Counted from the stretch's first letter, positions 8,370 to 15,354 are shown. The stretch is 38,142 nucleotides of DNA from a candidate division WWE3 bacterium RIFOXYB1_FULL_43_24 (GCA_001773135.1 MEVX01000019.1:1-38142); one strand, 5' to 3'. The notes: a model not told the origin generated them from the letters alone. Made by a program: numbers and translations.

Positions 8370-9269
8370 TTACTTCAGAGAACCAAAAAAAACCTTGATT
8401 GGGAACAAAGGAAATGCCCTGACAATACGGGAAAAACGCCACGGTTGAGTACACAGGCGGAACAACCACTCCAAGTTATGCTGAATAATATTGTCACTCG
8501 GTTTCTTACTAACACCTGACAAATAGTCGAAAGTTCCTCCTACCCCAACTCCCACTCGGCAGGAAATCTTGCTCAAATTTCGCTGAAGCCACGCTTCTTG
8601 TTTCTTCTGCCCATAGGCGACCAGAATAAAATCCAAAACTTCAACTCCTGTCTTACTCATGCAGTCTTTGATATACCGAAGTGTAGTTTCGTCATCGTCC
8701 TTTTTGTATGTAAAAGCGGACGATGCTCCGATTATATTAACTCCAGGGTAATCCTTTCGCATTTTTTCAGCAGTTCTCTCAGCAAGATCTTCCGTAGCCG
8801 TATCAGAAAGTTTCCCCGTCCAATCCCTGGGCATACCTCCCAGTAGAAATACAGTGTATTTTTTTTCTGCGGATATTTTAAATATCTCTTCGCTTAAACG
8901 GACACCCGTTACTTTGGGAGCAAAAATCGCAGATTTAGTAAATGTTCCTATTGCCGTTTGGAACCCTATTCCCAACCCAGCAAAAAATCTTGACCCCGCT
9001 GCTCTACTTTTGAGTTCAGACATTTTTTTAAGATAATAGTCCGCCATCACTATTCCGGCTCCATCGGGTAACGAAAGATCGGCATTGTTTATCATATCTT
9101 TAAACTCGGGGTCATTTTGAGCTACCATAATAAATTCCGGATTCGTAGTACAAATATAATGAGAGCCTTCCCGAAGGAAATCTGCCTCTATTTTTTCGAT
9201 GACACACGCGACGTCGCAATCCATGTCTACATTTACTCCCAATATGTTCACTTTTCTACCGTACTTCAT
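8370..9269 (-). CDS. WecG/TagA/CpsF family glycosyltransferase (GT26)
   Basis: The family adds N-acetylmannosamine or a related sugar to undecaprenyl-diphosphate-linked GlcNAc in making wall teichoic acid, enterobacterial common antigen or exopolysaccharide. The 299 residues contain ILGVNVD near the start, TTNPEFIMVAQ, ADLSLPDGAGIV with the key Asp, VFLLGG and VGVGGTFDYLSG, all typical of GT26. The reading frame is open to 9434, but an ATG at 9269 gives the usual short N-terminus before ILGV and has a TATAAT 9 nt upstream; an ATG at 9314 is a weaker alternative. It is divergent from the PEGA protein gene. The acceptor and polymer are unknown. Confidence 0.85.
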   Translation of the reverse strand: MKYGRKVNILGVNVDMDCDVACVIEKIEADFLREGSHYICTTNPEFIMVAQNDPEFKDMINNADLSLPDGAGIVMADYYLKKMSELKSRAAGSRFFAGLGIGFQTAIGTFTKSAIFAPKVTGVRLSEEIFKISAEKKYTVFLLGGMPRDWTGKLSDTATEDLAERTAEKMRKDYPGVNIIGASSAFTYKKDDDETTLRYIKDCMSKTGVEVLDFILVAYGQKKQEAWLQRNLSKISCRVGVGVGGTFDYLSGVSKKPSDNIIQHNLEWLFRLCTQPWRFSRIVRAFPLFPIKVFFGSLK

Positions 9270-9365
9270 ATGGAAGCAATTATACATCTCCACGGGACCT
9301 AAGCTTAGTGGCATTTTAGCCCCAAAATGCTCCCCTCTGAAAAACAAAACTTTATCCCCGTTTTC

Positions 9366-9374
9366 TGATAAAAT
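9366..9374 (+). promoter_or_regulatory. Extended -10 promoter of the PEGA protein gene
   Basis: TGATAAAAT (9366-9374) is a TGn-extended -10 element. Its last T is 7 nt before the ATG at 9382, so the mRNA is likely leaderless. This supports the ATG at 9382 over in-frame upstream ATGs from 9199 that would overlap the divergent glycosyltransferase gene. Confidence 0.6.
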
Positions 9375-9381
9375 AGGTACC

Positions 9382-10551
9382 ATGAGTGCCGAAAAGAAGA
9401 AAAGGATAAGCATTTTAGAGAAAATACTAACCATAGCTGTAATAATGGGAGTTACCTCTGTTCTTTACCTTTATACCTCCGGCTACAGGCTGGACAAAGG
9501 AAAGGACTCTACCATAGATATCGCAAAGACGGGAATGGTAAGTGCTAAATCTGTCCCTGACGGAGCCAGTGTCTACCTGGACGGAAAATTAAGAACGGCT
9601 ACAAACGACACCTTATCCGGAATAGCCCCCGGTAAACACAAGATCAAAATCGAAAAGAAAGGATTTGTACCCTGGAATAAAGAAATCGAAATATACGAGG
9701 AATTGGTAACAGACATCACGGCCGTACTCGTCTCACAAAGTCCGAGGCTAGAACCATTAACCAATACAGGAGCAAAATACCCAAGCATCTCCCCTTCCCT
9801 GAATAAAATAGCCTACTTTTCTGAAGACGGTGAGAAACCCGGGGTATGGGTCACTTCATTAAACGGAGCAGGGATAGGTCTTTTCAGGAATACCTCCGTA
9901 ATGGCAGTGCAGGATACAAAATTCGTAAAATATTCACAAGGTAAGAGTATAGAATGGGCGCCCGACGAAACCCAATTACTGCTCCAGGCATCGAACAACA
10001 CATACTACTTAGTCGACCTGGCTTCAAATACCGCTTCAACCGCCCTAACGCCTGACAAAATAAGACAGGATTGGCAGGAACTATTGCTGGAAAAAAGAAC
10101 AGTATTGGTGGAAAAACTGGATGTGCCGGAAAATATCAAACAGCTTGCCCTATCAACAAGAGCTCACTGGTCACCAGATGACAAGAAATTCCTGTACACT
10201 GTTCAAGCCGGCGATACCCTGGAATATAGAACATATAACTTTGAGCGCCCGATTCCTATAGGCGAAAAAATTGAAAATACTGCGTTCACAACAAACTTAG
10301 CCGATGCCCAGCCTAAAGTGTCATGGTACTCAGATAGCTTCCATCTAATTCTTGTCGAGGGCAACATCGAACAGGACCAAAGAGGAATAATATCCCTGGT
10401 GAGGATTGACGGTACAAACAAAGTTGAGATCTATAACAACACGCTTATGTTTAACTCGGTATTTGCAGCCCCCACAGGAGATAAAATAATTATACTGACC
10501 TCTTTTAAATCAGGGGAACAGACAGATCTTTACACGGTAGGAATTAGATAA
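9382..10551 (+). CDS. Membrane-anchored PEGA-domain protein with beta-propeller-like repeats
   Basis: A 389-residue envelope protein. A short basic N-terminus (MSAEKKKR) precedes one transmembrane segment at about 11-31, so most of the protein is outside the membrane. A PEGA domain follows at about 50-118 (VPDGASVYLDGKL, GIAPGKHKIKIEKKGFVPWN). The rest contains recurrent TolB/WD40-like strands such as ISPSLNKIAYFS, IEWAPDETQLLL, HWSPDDKKFLYT and VSWYSDSFHLIL, suggesting a propeller of about 5-6 blades. PEGA proteins of this layout bind surface polymers or other proteins; no enzyme motif is visible. The gene converges on the sortase gene, with only 20 nt between the stops. Confidence 0.75.
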   Translation: MSAEKKKRISILEKILTIAVIMGVTSVLYLYTSGYRLDKGKDSTIDIAKTGMVSAKSVPDGASVYLDGKLRTATNDTLSGIAPGKHKIKIEKKGFVPWNKEIEIYEELVTDITAVLVSQSPRLEPLTNTGAKYPSISPSLNKIAYFSEDGEKPGVWVTSLNGAGIGLFRNTSVMAVQDTKFVKYSQGKSIEWAPDETQLLLQASNNTYYLVDLASNTASTALTPDKIRQDWQELLLEKRTVLVEKLDVPENIKQLALSTRAHWSPDDKKFLYTVQAGDTLEYRTYNFERPIPIGEKIENTAFTTNLADAQPKVSWYSDSFHLILVEGNIEQDQRGIISLVRIDGTNKVEIYNNTLMFNSVFAAPTGDKIIILTSFKSGEQTDLYTVGIR

Positions 10552-10571
10552 TCTCAGAGTTTGAAAACATC

Positions 10572-11243
10572 CTATTTGTAAACAACATCTTTCAGCACAG
10601 CCGTTACCACATATCTATTTATTGTCGTTCCGGGGGGATCGCATGTCTGTAAGGTGAGCACAGGCTCAAGCACAGGTCTCGATAATGGCTGGGTGTTCCA
10701 ACCCTTCATTGCCTCTTTATTCATTACCTCGTAAATGTAATCATCCCCTTTGAAAAACACGTGAACTTTATCTCCATAATTCAGCTTTCTCAATAAGTTA
10801 AACACCGAAGCGTACCCTCCGAGATCAAAGAAATTCAGGGAAGCGTGCGCAAAAAGATAAACGTTACCGGGGCTCTTGGAAGGATATTGGGACACGGACG
10901 CATGCGCAATTCCGTGCTTCAACGCCTCCCTGTAAGCCTTCTCGTCCATTACAGATACATCGGCTATTATAGGCGCGTTCACGCCTATCCTTTCAATAAC
11001 GATGGAAAAGTCCGTGTCTACAGGCACTATATCTATGGGGTCTGCGGACAAAAACTTTGCAAAGACACTGGCCTGCTCTCCTCCTTCGGAGTTAATCTTA
11101 TATTCCTGATTTCTCAATTCCTTTACATAGAACCATATTTCGTCCTTTATTAACGGTCCAAATGAAACGATTAGAAATAGGGCTCCGAGGGCAATTAATA
11201 CATTTGAAAGCTTAGTAAATTTATGGTTTTTTGGGATTAACAT
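10572..11243 (-). CDS. Sortase (TLxTC type), sortase 1
   Basis: A 223-residue membrane-anchored transpeptidase. The N-terminal transmembrane segment is at about 12-30. The sortase barrel has the catalytic triad: His in LFAHAS, Cys in TLQTCDPPGTTINRYVV and Arg in INRYVV. The TLxTC form is usual for class D/E-like sortases. The open frame continues to 11717, but that extension is the complement of the divergent thioredoxin gene; I chose the ATG at 11243, which gives a normal N-terminus preceded by AGGAAGGAT. No LPXTG protein adjoins this copy; one lies by the second sortase at 32-33 kb. Confidence 0.88.
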   Translation of the reverse strand: MLIPKNHKFTKLSNVLIALGALFLIVSFGPLIKDEIWFYVKELRNQEYKINSEGGEQASVFAKFLSADPIDIVPVDTDFSIVIERIGVNAPIIADVSVMDEKAYREALKHGIAHASVSQYPSKSPGNVYLFAHASLNFFDLGGYASVFNLLRKLNYGDKVHVFFKGDDYIYEVMNKEAMKGWNTQPLSRPVLEPVLTLQTCDPPGTTINRYVVTAVLKDVVYK

Positions 11244-11256
11244 ATCCTTCCTATCA

Positions 11257-11266
11257 TTGTACAATA
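11257..11266. promoter_or_regulatory. Palindromic divergent -10 element between sortase 1 and thioredoxin genes
   Basis: ATTGTACAAT is a perfect 10-bp palindrome, so each strand reads TACAAT. On the plus strand it ends 6 nt before the ATG at 11272. On the minus strand it lies 12 nt before the sortase ATG at 11243. The two promoters would share one site and could exclude each other. Confidence 0.5.
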
Positions 11267-11271
11267 ACCTA

Positions 11272-11544
11272 ATGAAAGTATTAAAAATAGGAGCAATCTG
11301 GTGCTCCGGATGTCTGGTTATGAAGCCCATCTGGAAAAAAATCGAAAGTGAAAACCCCCGGCTAGAAACCGAGTACTTTGAGTACGACGACAACCCCGAT
11401 ATTGTTAAAAAGTTCGGGCTCGAAGCAGGACTTTTACCCACGTTTATTTTTCTGGATTCCAAAGACGAAGAAATAACAAGAATTAGCGGAGAAGTAGAGG
11501 AAAAAGACCTATTGAAAATTATCGAACAGAATAAGGATAAGTAG
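11272..11544 (+). CDS. Small cytoplasmic thioredoxin-like protein
   Basis: A 90-residue thioredoxin-fold protein with the redox motif WCSGC at about residues 10-14 and a partial cis-Pro loop (LLPTFIFLD). There is no signal peptide, so it should be cytoplasmic. I prefer the ATG at 11272 to the in-frame ATG at 11257 because the -10 TACAAT overlaps the latter. It ends 3 nt before the thioredoxin-CcdA fusion gene and probably supplies it with electrons, like the thioredoxin-CcdA/DsbD relay in other bacteria. Confidence 0.82.
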   Translation: MKVLKIGAIWCSGCLVMKPIWKKIESENPRLETEYFEYDDNPDIVKKFGLEAGLLPTFIFLDSKDEEITRISGEVEEKDLLKIIEQNKDK

Positions 11545-11547
11545 TCT

Positions 11548-12759
11548 ATGCGCAGGAGCATCTTACCAGTTTTCGCGTTATTACTTTTTTTTGCACTCTC
11601 AACGTTGTTATCGTCTGCAAACGCTGAGGGTCCGGTACTGGATATATATCTATTCCAAAGCAACTCCTGCTCCCACTGCACCGAAGAAAAGGCCTTTTTA
11701 AGGGAAATTGCACCCAAGTATCCCGGACTGGTGATAAATTCCTACGAGGTTTCCGGAAACCATCAAAATTTACAACTTATGCAAAAGGTGGGAGAAAAGC
11801 TCGGTGTGGAAGCCGGCGGGGTGCCTTTTTTAGTCATAGGGAAAGAAAGTATTATCGGATTTGGTGGCGCAAAAACGACCGGAATCCAGATAGAGAAAAA
11901 AGTTGAAGAGGCCCTGCAAAATCCTCCGGAGGACATGGTAAAACAAGTATTAGCCGAAAACCAGAAACTGAATACGGTAAGAACCTACCTTACACCTGAA
12001 AGTCCTGCAAAAGAAAAGCCTACAGAGAAAAAAAGCCCGGTTAAATTTGACGTTCAATCTCTGCCCCTCCCTATGTTTACATTTGTTATAGCTCTGATGG
12101 ACGGCTTTAACCCCTGCGCCATGTGGGCACTACTGTTTCTTATTAGTTTGTTACTTGGTATGAAAGACAGAAAAAAGATGTGGCTTCTCGGGGGTACATT
12201 TATTGTCATCTCAGGCGTTGTCTACTTCCTATTTTTAGCCGCCTGGCTCAACTTTTTTATGATTATGGGATACGCTCTAATAATCAGATATATTGTAGGC
12301 ATTTTTGCTTTTGGACTCGGCATCTATTACCTATATGACTTTTACAAGAACAGAGGTGGTTGCGTTGTTACGGAAAACGAGAAACGACGTGGTTTTATTG
12401 AGCGGATTAAGAAAGTCGTACTGAACAAGCATCTTTCTATCGCGTTGTTGGGGATGGTAGTGCTTGCAGTGTCAGTCAATTTAATAGAGCTTTTGTGTTC
12501 TGCGGGACTTCCGGCAGTTTATACCAAGGTTTTGAGTATGAATAACCTCCCGGTCTGGCAGTATTACCTATACCTGCTGTTCTACATACTGATATTTATG
12601 CTCGACGATATTATCGTGTTTGTTGTTGCTATGGTAACGTTGCAGGCCTTCGGGATAAAGAATAAGTATGCAAAATACTCTCATTTGGTAGGGGGCATCC
12701 TTGTTTTGTTGATCGGTCTCACTCTCATTTTCAAACCCGAATTACTGTCTTTCAAATAA
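11548..12759 (+). CDS. Secreted thioredoxin-like domain fused to a CcdA/DsbD-like membrane transporter
   Basis: A 403-residue fusion. Residues 1-26 are a signal peptide or anchor ending SSANA. Residues 28-130 form a thioredoxin fold with CSHC at about 41-44 and GGVPFLVIG as the cis-Pro loop. A Lys/Pro-rich linker (about 145-170) leads to a six-helix CcdA/DsbD-like domain with the paired membrane cysteines in GFNPCAMW and ELLCSAGLP. Electrons would pass from cytoplasmic thioredoxin through the membrane Cys pair to the extracytoplasmic CSHC domain, for reducing or shuffling exported disulfides. This reverses the usual DsbD order, with the outer domain at the N-terminus. AAGGAT lies 9 nt before the ATG, as expected for an internal operon gene. 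Confidence 0.85.
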   Translation: MRRSILPVFALLLFFALSTLLSSANAEGPVLDIYLFQSNSCSHCTEEKAFLREIAPKYPGLVINSYEVSGNHQNLQLMQKVGEKLGVEAGGVPFLVIGKESIIGFGGAKTTGIQIEKKVEEALQNPPEDMVKQVLAENQKLNTVRTYLTPESPAKEKPTEKKSPVKFDVQSLPLPMFTFVIALMDGFNPCAMWALLFLISLLLGMKDRKKMWLLGGTFIVISGVVYFLFLAAWLNFFMIMGYALIIRYIVGIFAFGLGIYYLYDFYKNRGGCVVTENEKRRGFIERIKKVVLNKHLSIALLGMVVLAVSVNLIELLCSAGLPAVYTKVLSMNNLPVWQYYLYLLFYILIFMLDDIIVFVVAMVTLQAFGIKNKYAKYSHLVGGILVLLIGLTLIFKPELLSFK

Positions 12760-12802
12760 AACGGTTTTTGGGAAATATTATTACGAAAACAAAAAAACAG
12801 TA

Positions 12803-12830
12803 TTGACGTTTCAAAAAATTTTGGTATAAT
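12803..12830 (+). promoter_or_regulatory. Strong extended -10 promoter of an orphan small RNA
   Basis: TTGACG (12803-12808), a 16-nt spacer ending in TGG, and consensus TATAAT (12825-12830). Transcription should start near 12837, immediately before a perfect hairpin. It is among the best promoters in the window yet precedes no normal gene. Confidence 0.8.
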
Positions 12831-12836
12831 ATCTGG

Positions 12837-12901
12837 AGCATGTTGGGGCAACCCAACATGCGCTAAAAGAGGCCAGGGATTTATCCCAGGTCTCTTTTTT
12901 T
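12837..12901 (+). ncRNA. Predicted ~65-nt orphan small RNA: GNRA-capped hairpin plus terminator
   Basis: The predicted transcript starts with a perfect 10-bp stem, GCATGTTGGG (12838-12847) with CCCAACATGC (12852-12861), closed by a GCAA (GNRA) tetraloop. After a short A-rich linker comes an intrinsic terminator: a 7-bp stem (12868-12874 with 12889-12895), one mismatch, then GGGAT/ATCCC, followed by seven T. It has its own promoter, and the next gene is on the other strand. It contains an ORF of 8 codons (ATG 12840, TAA 12864; MLGQPNMR) starting 3 nt from the predicted 5' end, so it could encode a micropeptide. It matches no RNA family I recognise. The terminator can also stop tRNA-Pro transcripts. 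Confidence 0.7.
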
Positions 12902-12929
12902 ATGACTATTTTTAATCAGAGATTTTTCC

Positions 12930-13006
12930 TGGTCGGGGTGGGCGGACTCGAACCGCCGGCCTCACGGTCCCGAACCGTGCACTCTAGCCAACTGAGCTAC
13001 ACCCCG
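12930..13006 (-). tRNA. tRNA-Pro (anticodon CGG)
   Basis: A full cloverleaf: acceptor CGGGGTG/CACCCCG, D arm GCTC...GAGT, anticodon stem CACGG/CCGTG around TTCGGGA, T arm GGCGG TTCGAGT CCGCC. The first base C fits bacterial tRNA-Pro. Discriminator A and an encoded CCA (12930-12932) complete it. Unlike tRNA-Arg next to it, it has no duplicated 3' end. Confidence 0.95.
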
Positions 13007-13042
13007 ACGAGCTAATGCGAGGAGGGCGTGTAAAAAAAAGCG

Positions 13043-13082
13043 CAGCCTTATATTCAAGGTGAGCCGGCTTTTACACACCGAA
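13043..13082 (-). terminator. Terminator-like hairpin between the tRNA-Arg unit and tRNA-Pro
   Basis: On the minus strand AAAAGC and GCTTTT pair around an inner CCTT/AAGG hairpin, and the stem runs into eight T. It would end transcripts from tRNA-Arg and its trailer before tRNA-Pro. The surrounding 13007-13109 holds nothing else I can name; a tRNA-Pro promoter presumably lies close to it. Confidence 0.5.
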
Positions 13083-13109
13083 AAAACCACCCTACAAACA
13101 CGCAAAACA

Positions 13110-13280
13110 CTTTTCTGGTGCCCCCGGCGGGAATTGGTCACGCGTTCTCGTCTGCTGACGATCCGCTCGACCCCGGCTCGGCACCGTCGTGCCTGCGCCA
13201 TTCAATTCCACTCGATTGGGCAGAAAAGCAACCGCTACCGTTGGTAGCGCTCGCTTTTCTGGTGCCCCCGGCGGGAATTG
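13110..13280 (-). repeat. tRNA-Arg-associated unit: 27-bp direct repeat of the tRNA 3' end around a structured insert
   Basis: Bases 13254-13280 (T loop from C56 through CCA and 7 bases beyond) recur exactly at 13110-13136, 144 bp away. Between them, read on the plus strand, are a 43-bp core (13137-13179, starting GTCACGCGTT), a short variable part with a GGCAC/GTGCC hairpin (13180-13199), an inverted copy of the T-arm sequence (ATTCAATTCC, 13200-13209), and a long imperfect hairpin just after the tRNA (GAAAAGC, CGCTACC and complements). The same arrangement, with the same core, follows tRNA-Ala at 27.5 kb. No ORF of its own is credible in it. The direct repeats resemble attachment-site duplication, but the unit is far too small to be autonomous. 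Confidence 0.85.
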
Positions 13281-13334
13281 AACCTGCATCTTATTCTTAG
13301 GAGGAACACGTTCTATCCGTTGAACTACGGGAGC
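13260..13334 (-). tRNA. tRNA-Arg (anticodon CCT)
   Basis: Acceptor GCTCCCG pairs with CGGGGGC (one wobble); D arm GTTC...GAAC; anticodon stem TGTTC/GAATA around CTCCTAA; T loop TTCAATT; discriminator A and encoded CCA (13260-13262). The T stem GCAGG/CCCGC has one A-C mismatch. The part with the mismatched C lies in the segment that is duplicated downstream, so the 3' end may have been replaced during formation of the adjoining repeat. Confidence 0.92.
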
Positions 13335-13364
13335 AAAGCAATAAGATTTTAACACACAAACCCC

Positions 13365-14885
13365 CTACTTTGTGACAATAAACATCTCAGGAGGCAGCCT
13401 GTACCTCTTAATTAAATCTTCGTTAGGGGCACCGTTTCTTACTAAGATAAGCGCAAAATCATCTACATAAACCGGCACCCACTCAGGATCATCGAGTCTT
13501 GTGATAAGGAAGGGTTGTGCCCAAGGTGTAAAATCCCTTCTGTAAAAGAAAATAACGTTAAATTTGTATTGCTCCTCAACCTCTTTCCACTTTTCTTCAC
13601 TCTCCTGCATGGGTACATAGATTTGTTTGAAAAAATACTCAGGGTAGGCTTCCGGCCTATTGTCGACAAATACTTTTTCTCGGGGATATAGACCGTAAAT
13701 CAGGTAACTTCCGATATCGTAGTTGTTGAATACCGGGCCTTTCAAGCCATTATTTAAAAAGAACTCGGCTGATCCGAGAGAATCTTTGCCCAGCCCCATA
13801 CCAAAACCTCTTTGGAAAGGAGAAAAAAAGCTACCCGGTATAAAACTGAGCAACAACAAGGATGTGAGAGCAACGTAAACCAACACTTTGTCTTTAATGT
13901 ATCCCAAAGCAGTAACGAATAAAGGGGTGGAGCCGACTACAAAAAGAGGAAACGCCCTGACATATCTTAATGCCAGAAATGTAAACATCAGCGAAACCAG
14001 CGTCAGAGGAAGATTTTCTCCAAACTTCTTCTTGTAAAAAAGAAAAGATAAGCAGCCGATAAAAAATGCCACAATCACCTCAAAGTAAAAATACTCAAAT
14101 TTAGGGGTAAGTCTTTGCATAAAAAATGCAGATTGGTTTTCGGCAATCATATATCCGTAGTTTTTAAAAATGTTAAACGGGGTAAGAAGACCTTCAATAA
14201 AAAACGGGTTGATTAGGCTTGCTGTAACAATCAAGAAGAGCAAGGCTAGCATTTTATATCTTAGATTGATAGATTTTTCGACCGCTACTCTATGTAATAC
14301 GTAAATAAACGTGATCAATAATCCAAACACGAAAAAGATATGGATGTTTACCCAAAACACCTGCAGCAGAAATAGGAGCGGATACATAAACTTAAGGCTT
14401 AACCGCCCCGACTTAAACGATTCGAAAATATATACATAAACTGCTACGAGTAGATAGCTAAAACTTTCGGGGCGCACTTCCTTTCTTGAAGCAAACAATG
14501 GAAATAGCAGAAGCGCGACTGCGGCAAAAATTAGAAAACTACCCCGATTTTGAGAGTTTTTATATAAAAAAAAGGTAGTTAAGGAGGCCAACAGCACGCC
14601 GAGTACGGTAAGACCGTTAAATCCGGCTAAAGTATGCACAATGTAATAAATAACGCCGACTCCCCAATGATGCGTAACAACGGGAAAATCCGGGTGTGTA
14701 TAAGAGTACAGATTAGTTCCTAAAACTGTCCCCTGCTCCAGGAAAATCTTACCGTTCGTGAGGTGGCGGCCGAGATCGACAATTACAAGATTAATTTTAC
14801 TGAGCAGGAATAGGCCTAGATAAGAGAACAAAAGAATTTTTGGGACATATCTTTTGGCTTTACTCAGAATCTTCCGCCGCATCAT
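13365..14885 (-). CDS. Polytopic membrane protein, GT-C glycosyltransferase-like
   Basis: A 506-residue integral membrane protein with about 10-12 hydrophobic helices and a soluble C-terminal tail of about 120 residues. The first loop, VDLGRHLTNGKIFLEQG followed by LYSYTHPDFPVVTHHWG, has the layout of GT-C enzymes (acidic residue plus His in the first extracytoplasmic loop), which use polyprenyl-phosphate sugars. EVRPESFSYLL in a later loop is also typical of this uncharacterised group. The ATG at 14885 overlaps the stop of the upstream gene (ATGA), suggesting translational coupling, so I rejected the start at 14909. Substrate unknown. Confidence 0.75.
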   Translation of the reverse strand: MMRRKILSKAKRYVPKILLFSYLGLFLLSKINLVIVDLGRHLTNGKIFLEQGTVLGTNLYSYTHPDFPVVTHHWGVGVIYYIVHTLAGFNGLTVLGVLLASLTTFFLYKNSQNRGSFLIFAAVALLLFPLFASRKEVRPESFSYLLVAVYVYIFESFKSGRLSLKFMYPLLFLLQVFWVNIHIFFVFGLLITFIYVLHRVAVEKSINLRYKMLALLFLIVTASLINPFFIEGLLTPFNIFKNYGYMIAENQSAFFMQRLTPKFEYFYFEVIVAFFIGCLSFLFYKKKFGENLPLTLVSLMFTFLALRYVRAFPLFVVGSTPLFVTALGYIKDKVLVYVALTSLLLLSFIPGSFFSPFQRGFGMGLGKDSLGSAEFFLNNGLKGPVFNNYDIGSYLIYGLYPREKVFVDNRPEAYPEYFFKQIYVPMQESEEKWKEVEEQYKFNVIFFYRRDFTPWAQPFLITRLDDPEWVPVYVDDFALILVRNGAPNEDLIKRYRLPPEMFIVTK

Positions 14886-15193
14886 TTGGACAGGCGGATA
14901 AACTCGCATACCTTAGTGCATTTGAATTCGCATACGTCCAGAATGTTCTCTTCTGCATAGTGCCTGCAGGGACTGGCACAAAAGTTATACAAACCACTTA
15001 TGCCTACACACTGTATCAGGTTTATATTTTCGCATTCGTGGTATTTCTTTAACCATATGCCACCGGCACTTTTGCAGGCATTAGTCTTGTCCCCAACTGC
15101 ACCACCGAGTATGTAGAAAACCAAAGCCAGGGCTAACATGGACAATATCAACCTAGCCTCTTTGCTGGTTTTGAGGAAAACCCACAGTTTCAT
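14882..15193 (-). CDS. Small membrane-anchored eight-cysteine protein
   Basis: A 103-residue protein I do not recognise. One transmembrane segment (about 10-32) is followed by an extracytoplasmic domain with eight cysteines: CKSAGGIW, HECEN, IQCVG, NFCASPCRH, DVCEFKCTKVCEF. The spacing suggests four disulfides or a metal site. The ATG at 15193 is preferred over 15259 because TATAAT (15200-15205) ends 6 nt upstream. Its stop overlaps the start of the GT-C gene, so the two products probably work together. The window also encodes a disulfide relay (11.3-12.8 kb) that could serve such a protein, which is inference. Confidence 0.7.
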   Translation of the reverse strand: MKLWVFLKTSKEARLILSMLALALVFYILGGAVGDKTNACKSAGGIWLKKYHECENINLIQCVGISGLYNFCASPCRHYAEENILDVCEFKCTKVCEFIRLSK

Positions 15194-15199
15194 ATTTAA

Positions 15200-15205
15200 A
15201 TTATA
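15200..15205 (-). promoter_or_regulatory. -10 TATAAT deciding the start of the eight-cysteine protein
   Basis: A consensus TATAAT on the minus strand, 6 nt before the ATG at 15193. It lies inside the longer open frame, so the N-terminal extension to 15259 is unlikely to be translated. No convincing -35. Confidence 0.55.
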
Positions 15206-15264
15206 TACAGGAAGGTGGGGGTAGGTATACGTTCCGTCGAAATACTTAGTCCGTCGCAAATTCC

Positions 15265-15354
15265 TGGCGGAGGGGGAGAGATTCGAACTCTCGATTCCCT
15301 TGCGGGAATAGTGGTTTTCAAGACCACCGCACTAGGCCACTATGCGACCCCTCC
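15265..15354 (-). tRNA. tRNA-Ser (anticodon TGA)
   Basis: A class II tRNA with a long variable arm (TTCCCGCAAGGGAA). Acceptor GGAGGGG/CCCCTCC, anticodon stem GTGGT/ACCAC around CTTGAAA, T arm GAGAG TTCGAAT CTCTC, discriminator G as usual for serine, encoded CCA at 15265-15267. No 3'-end duplication follows it. Confidence 0.95.

Noticed and set aside
9199-9381. N-terminal extension of the PEGA protein
   Set aside because: It overlaps the glycosyltransferase gene on the other strand, and an extended -10 lies 7 nt before ATG 9382.
11244-11717. N-terminal extension of sortase 1 by 158 residues
   Set aside because: It is the complement of the thioredoxin and thioredoxin-CcdA genes and resembles no domain; the ATG at 11243 gives a standard sortase.
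13110-13280. Insertion sequence or integrated plasmid at tRNA-Arg
   Set aside because: The direct repeats look like an attachment-site duplication, but only 117 bp lie between them, with no integrase, transposase or terminal inverted repeats of an IS.
13059-13300. Several open reading frames across the tRNA-Pro/tRNA-Arg region on both strands
   Set aside because: They read through tRNA genes and the structured repeat; the predicted peptides are typical of antisense tRNA translation and have no start signals.
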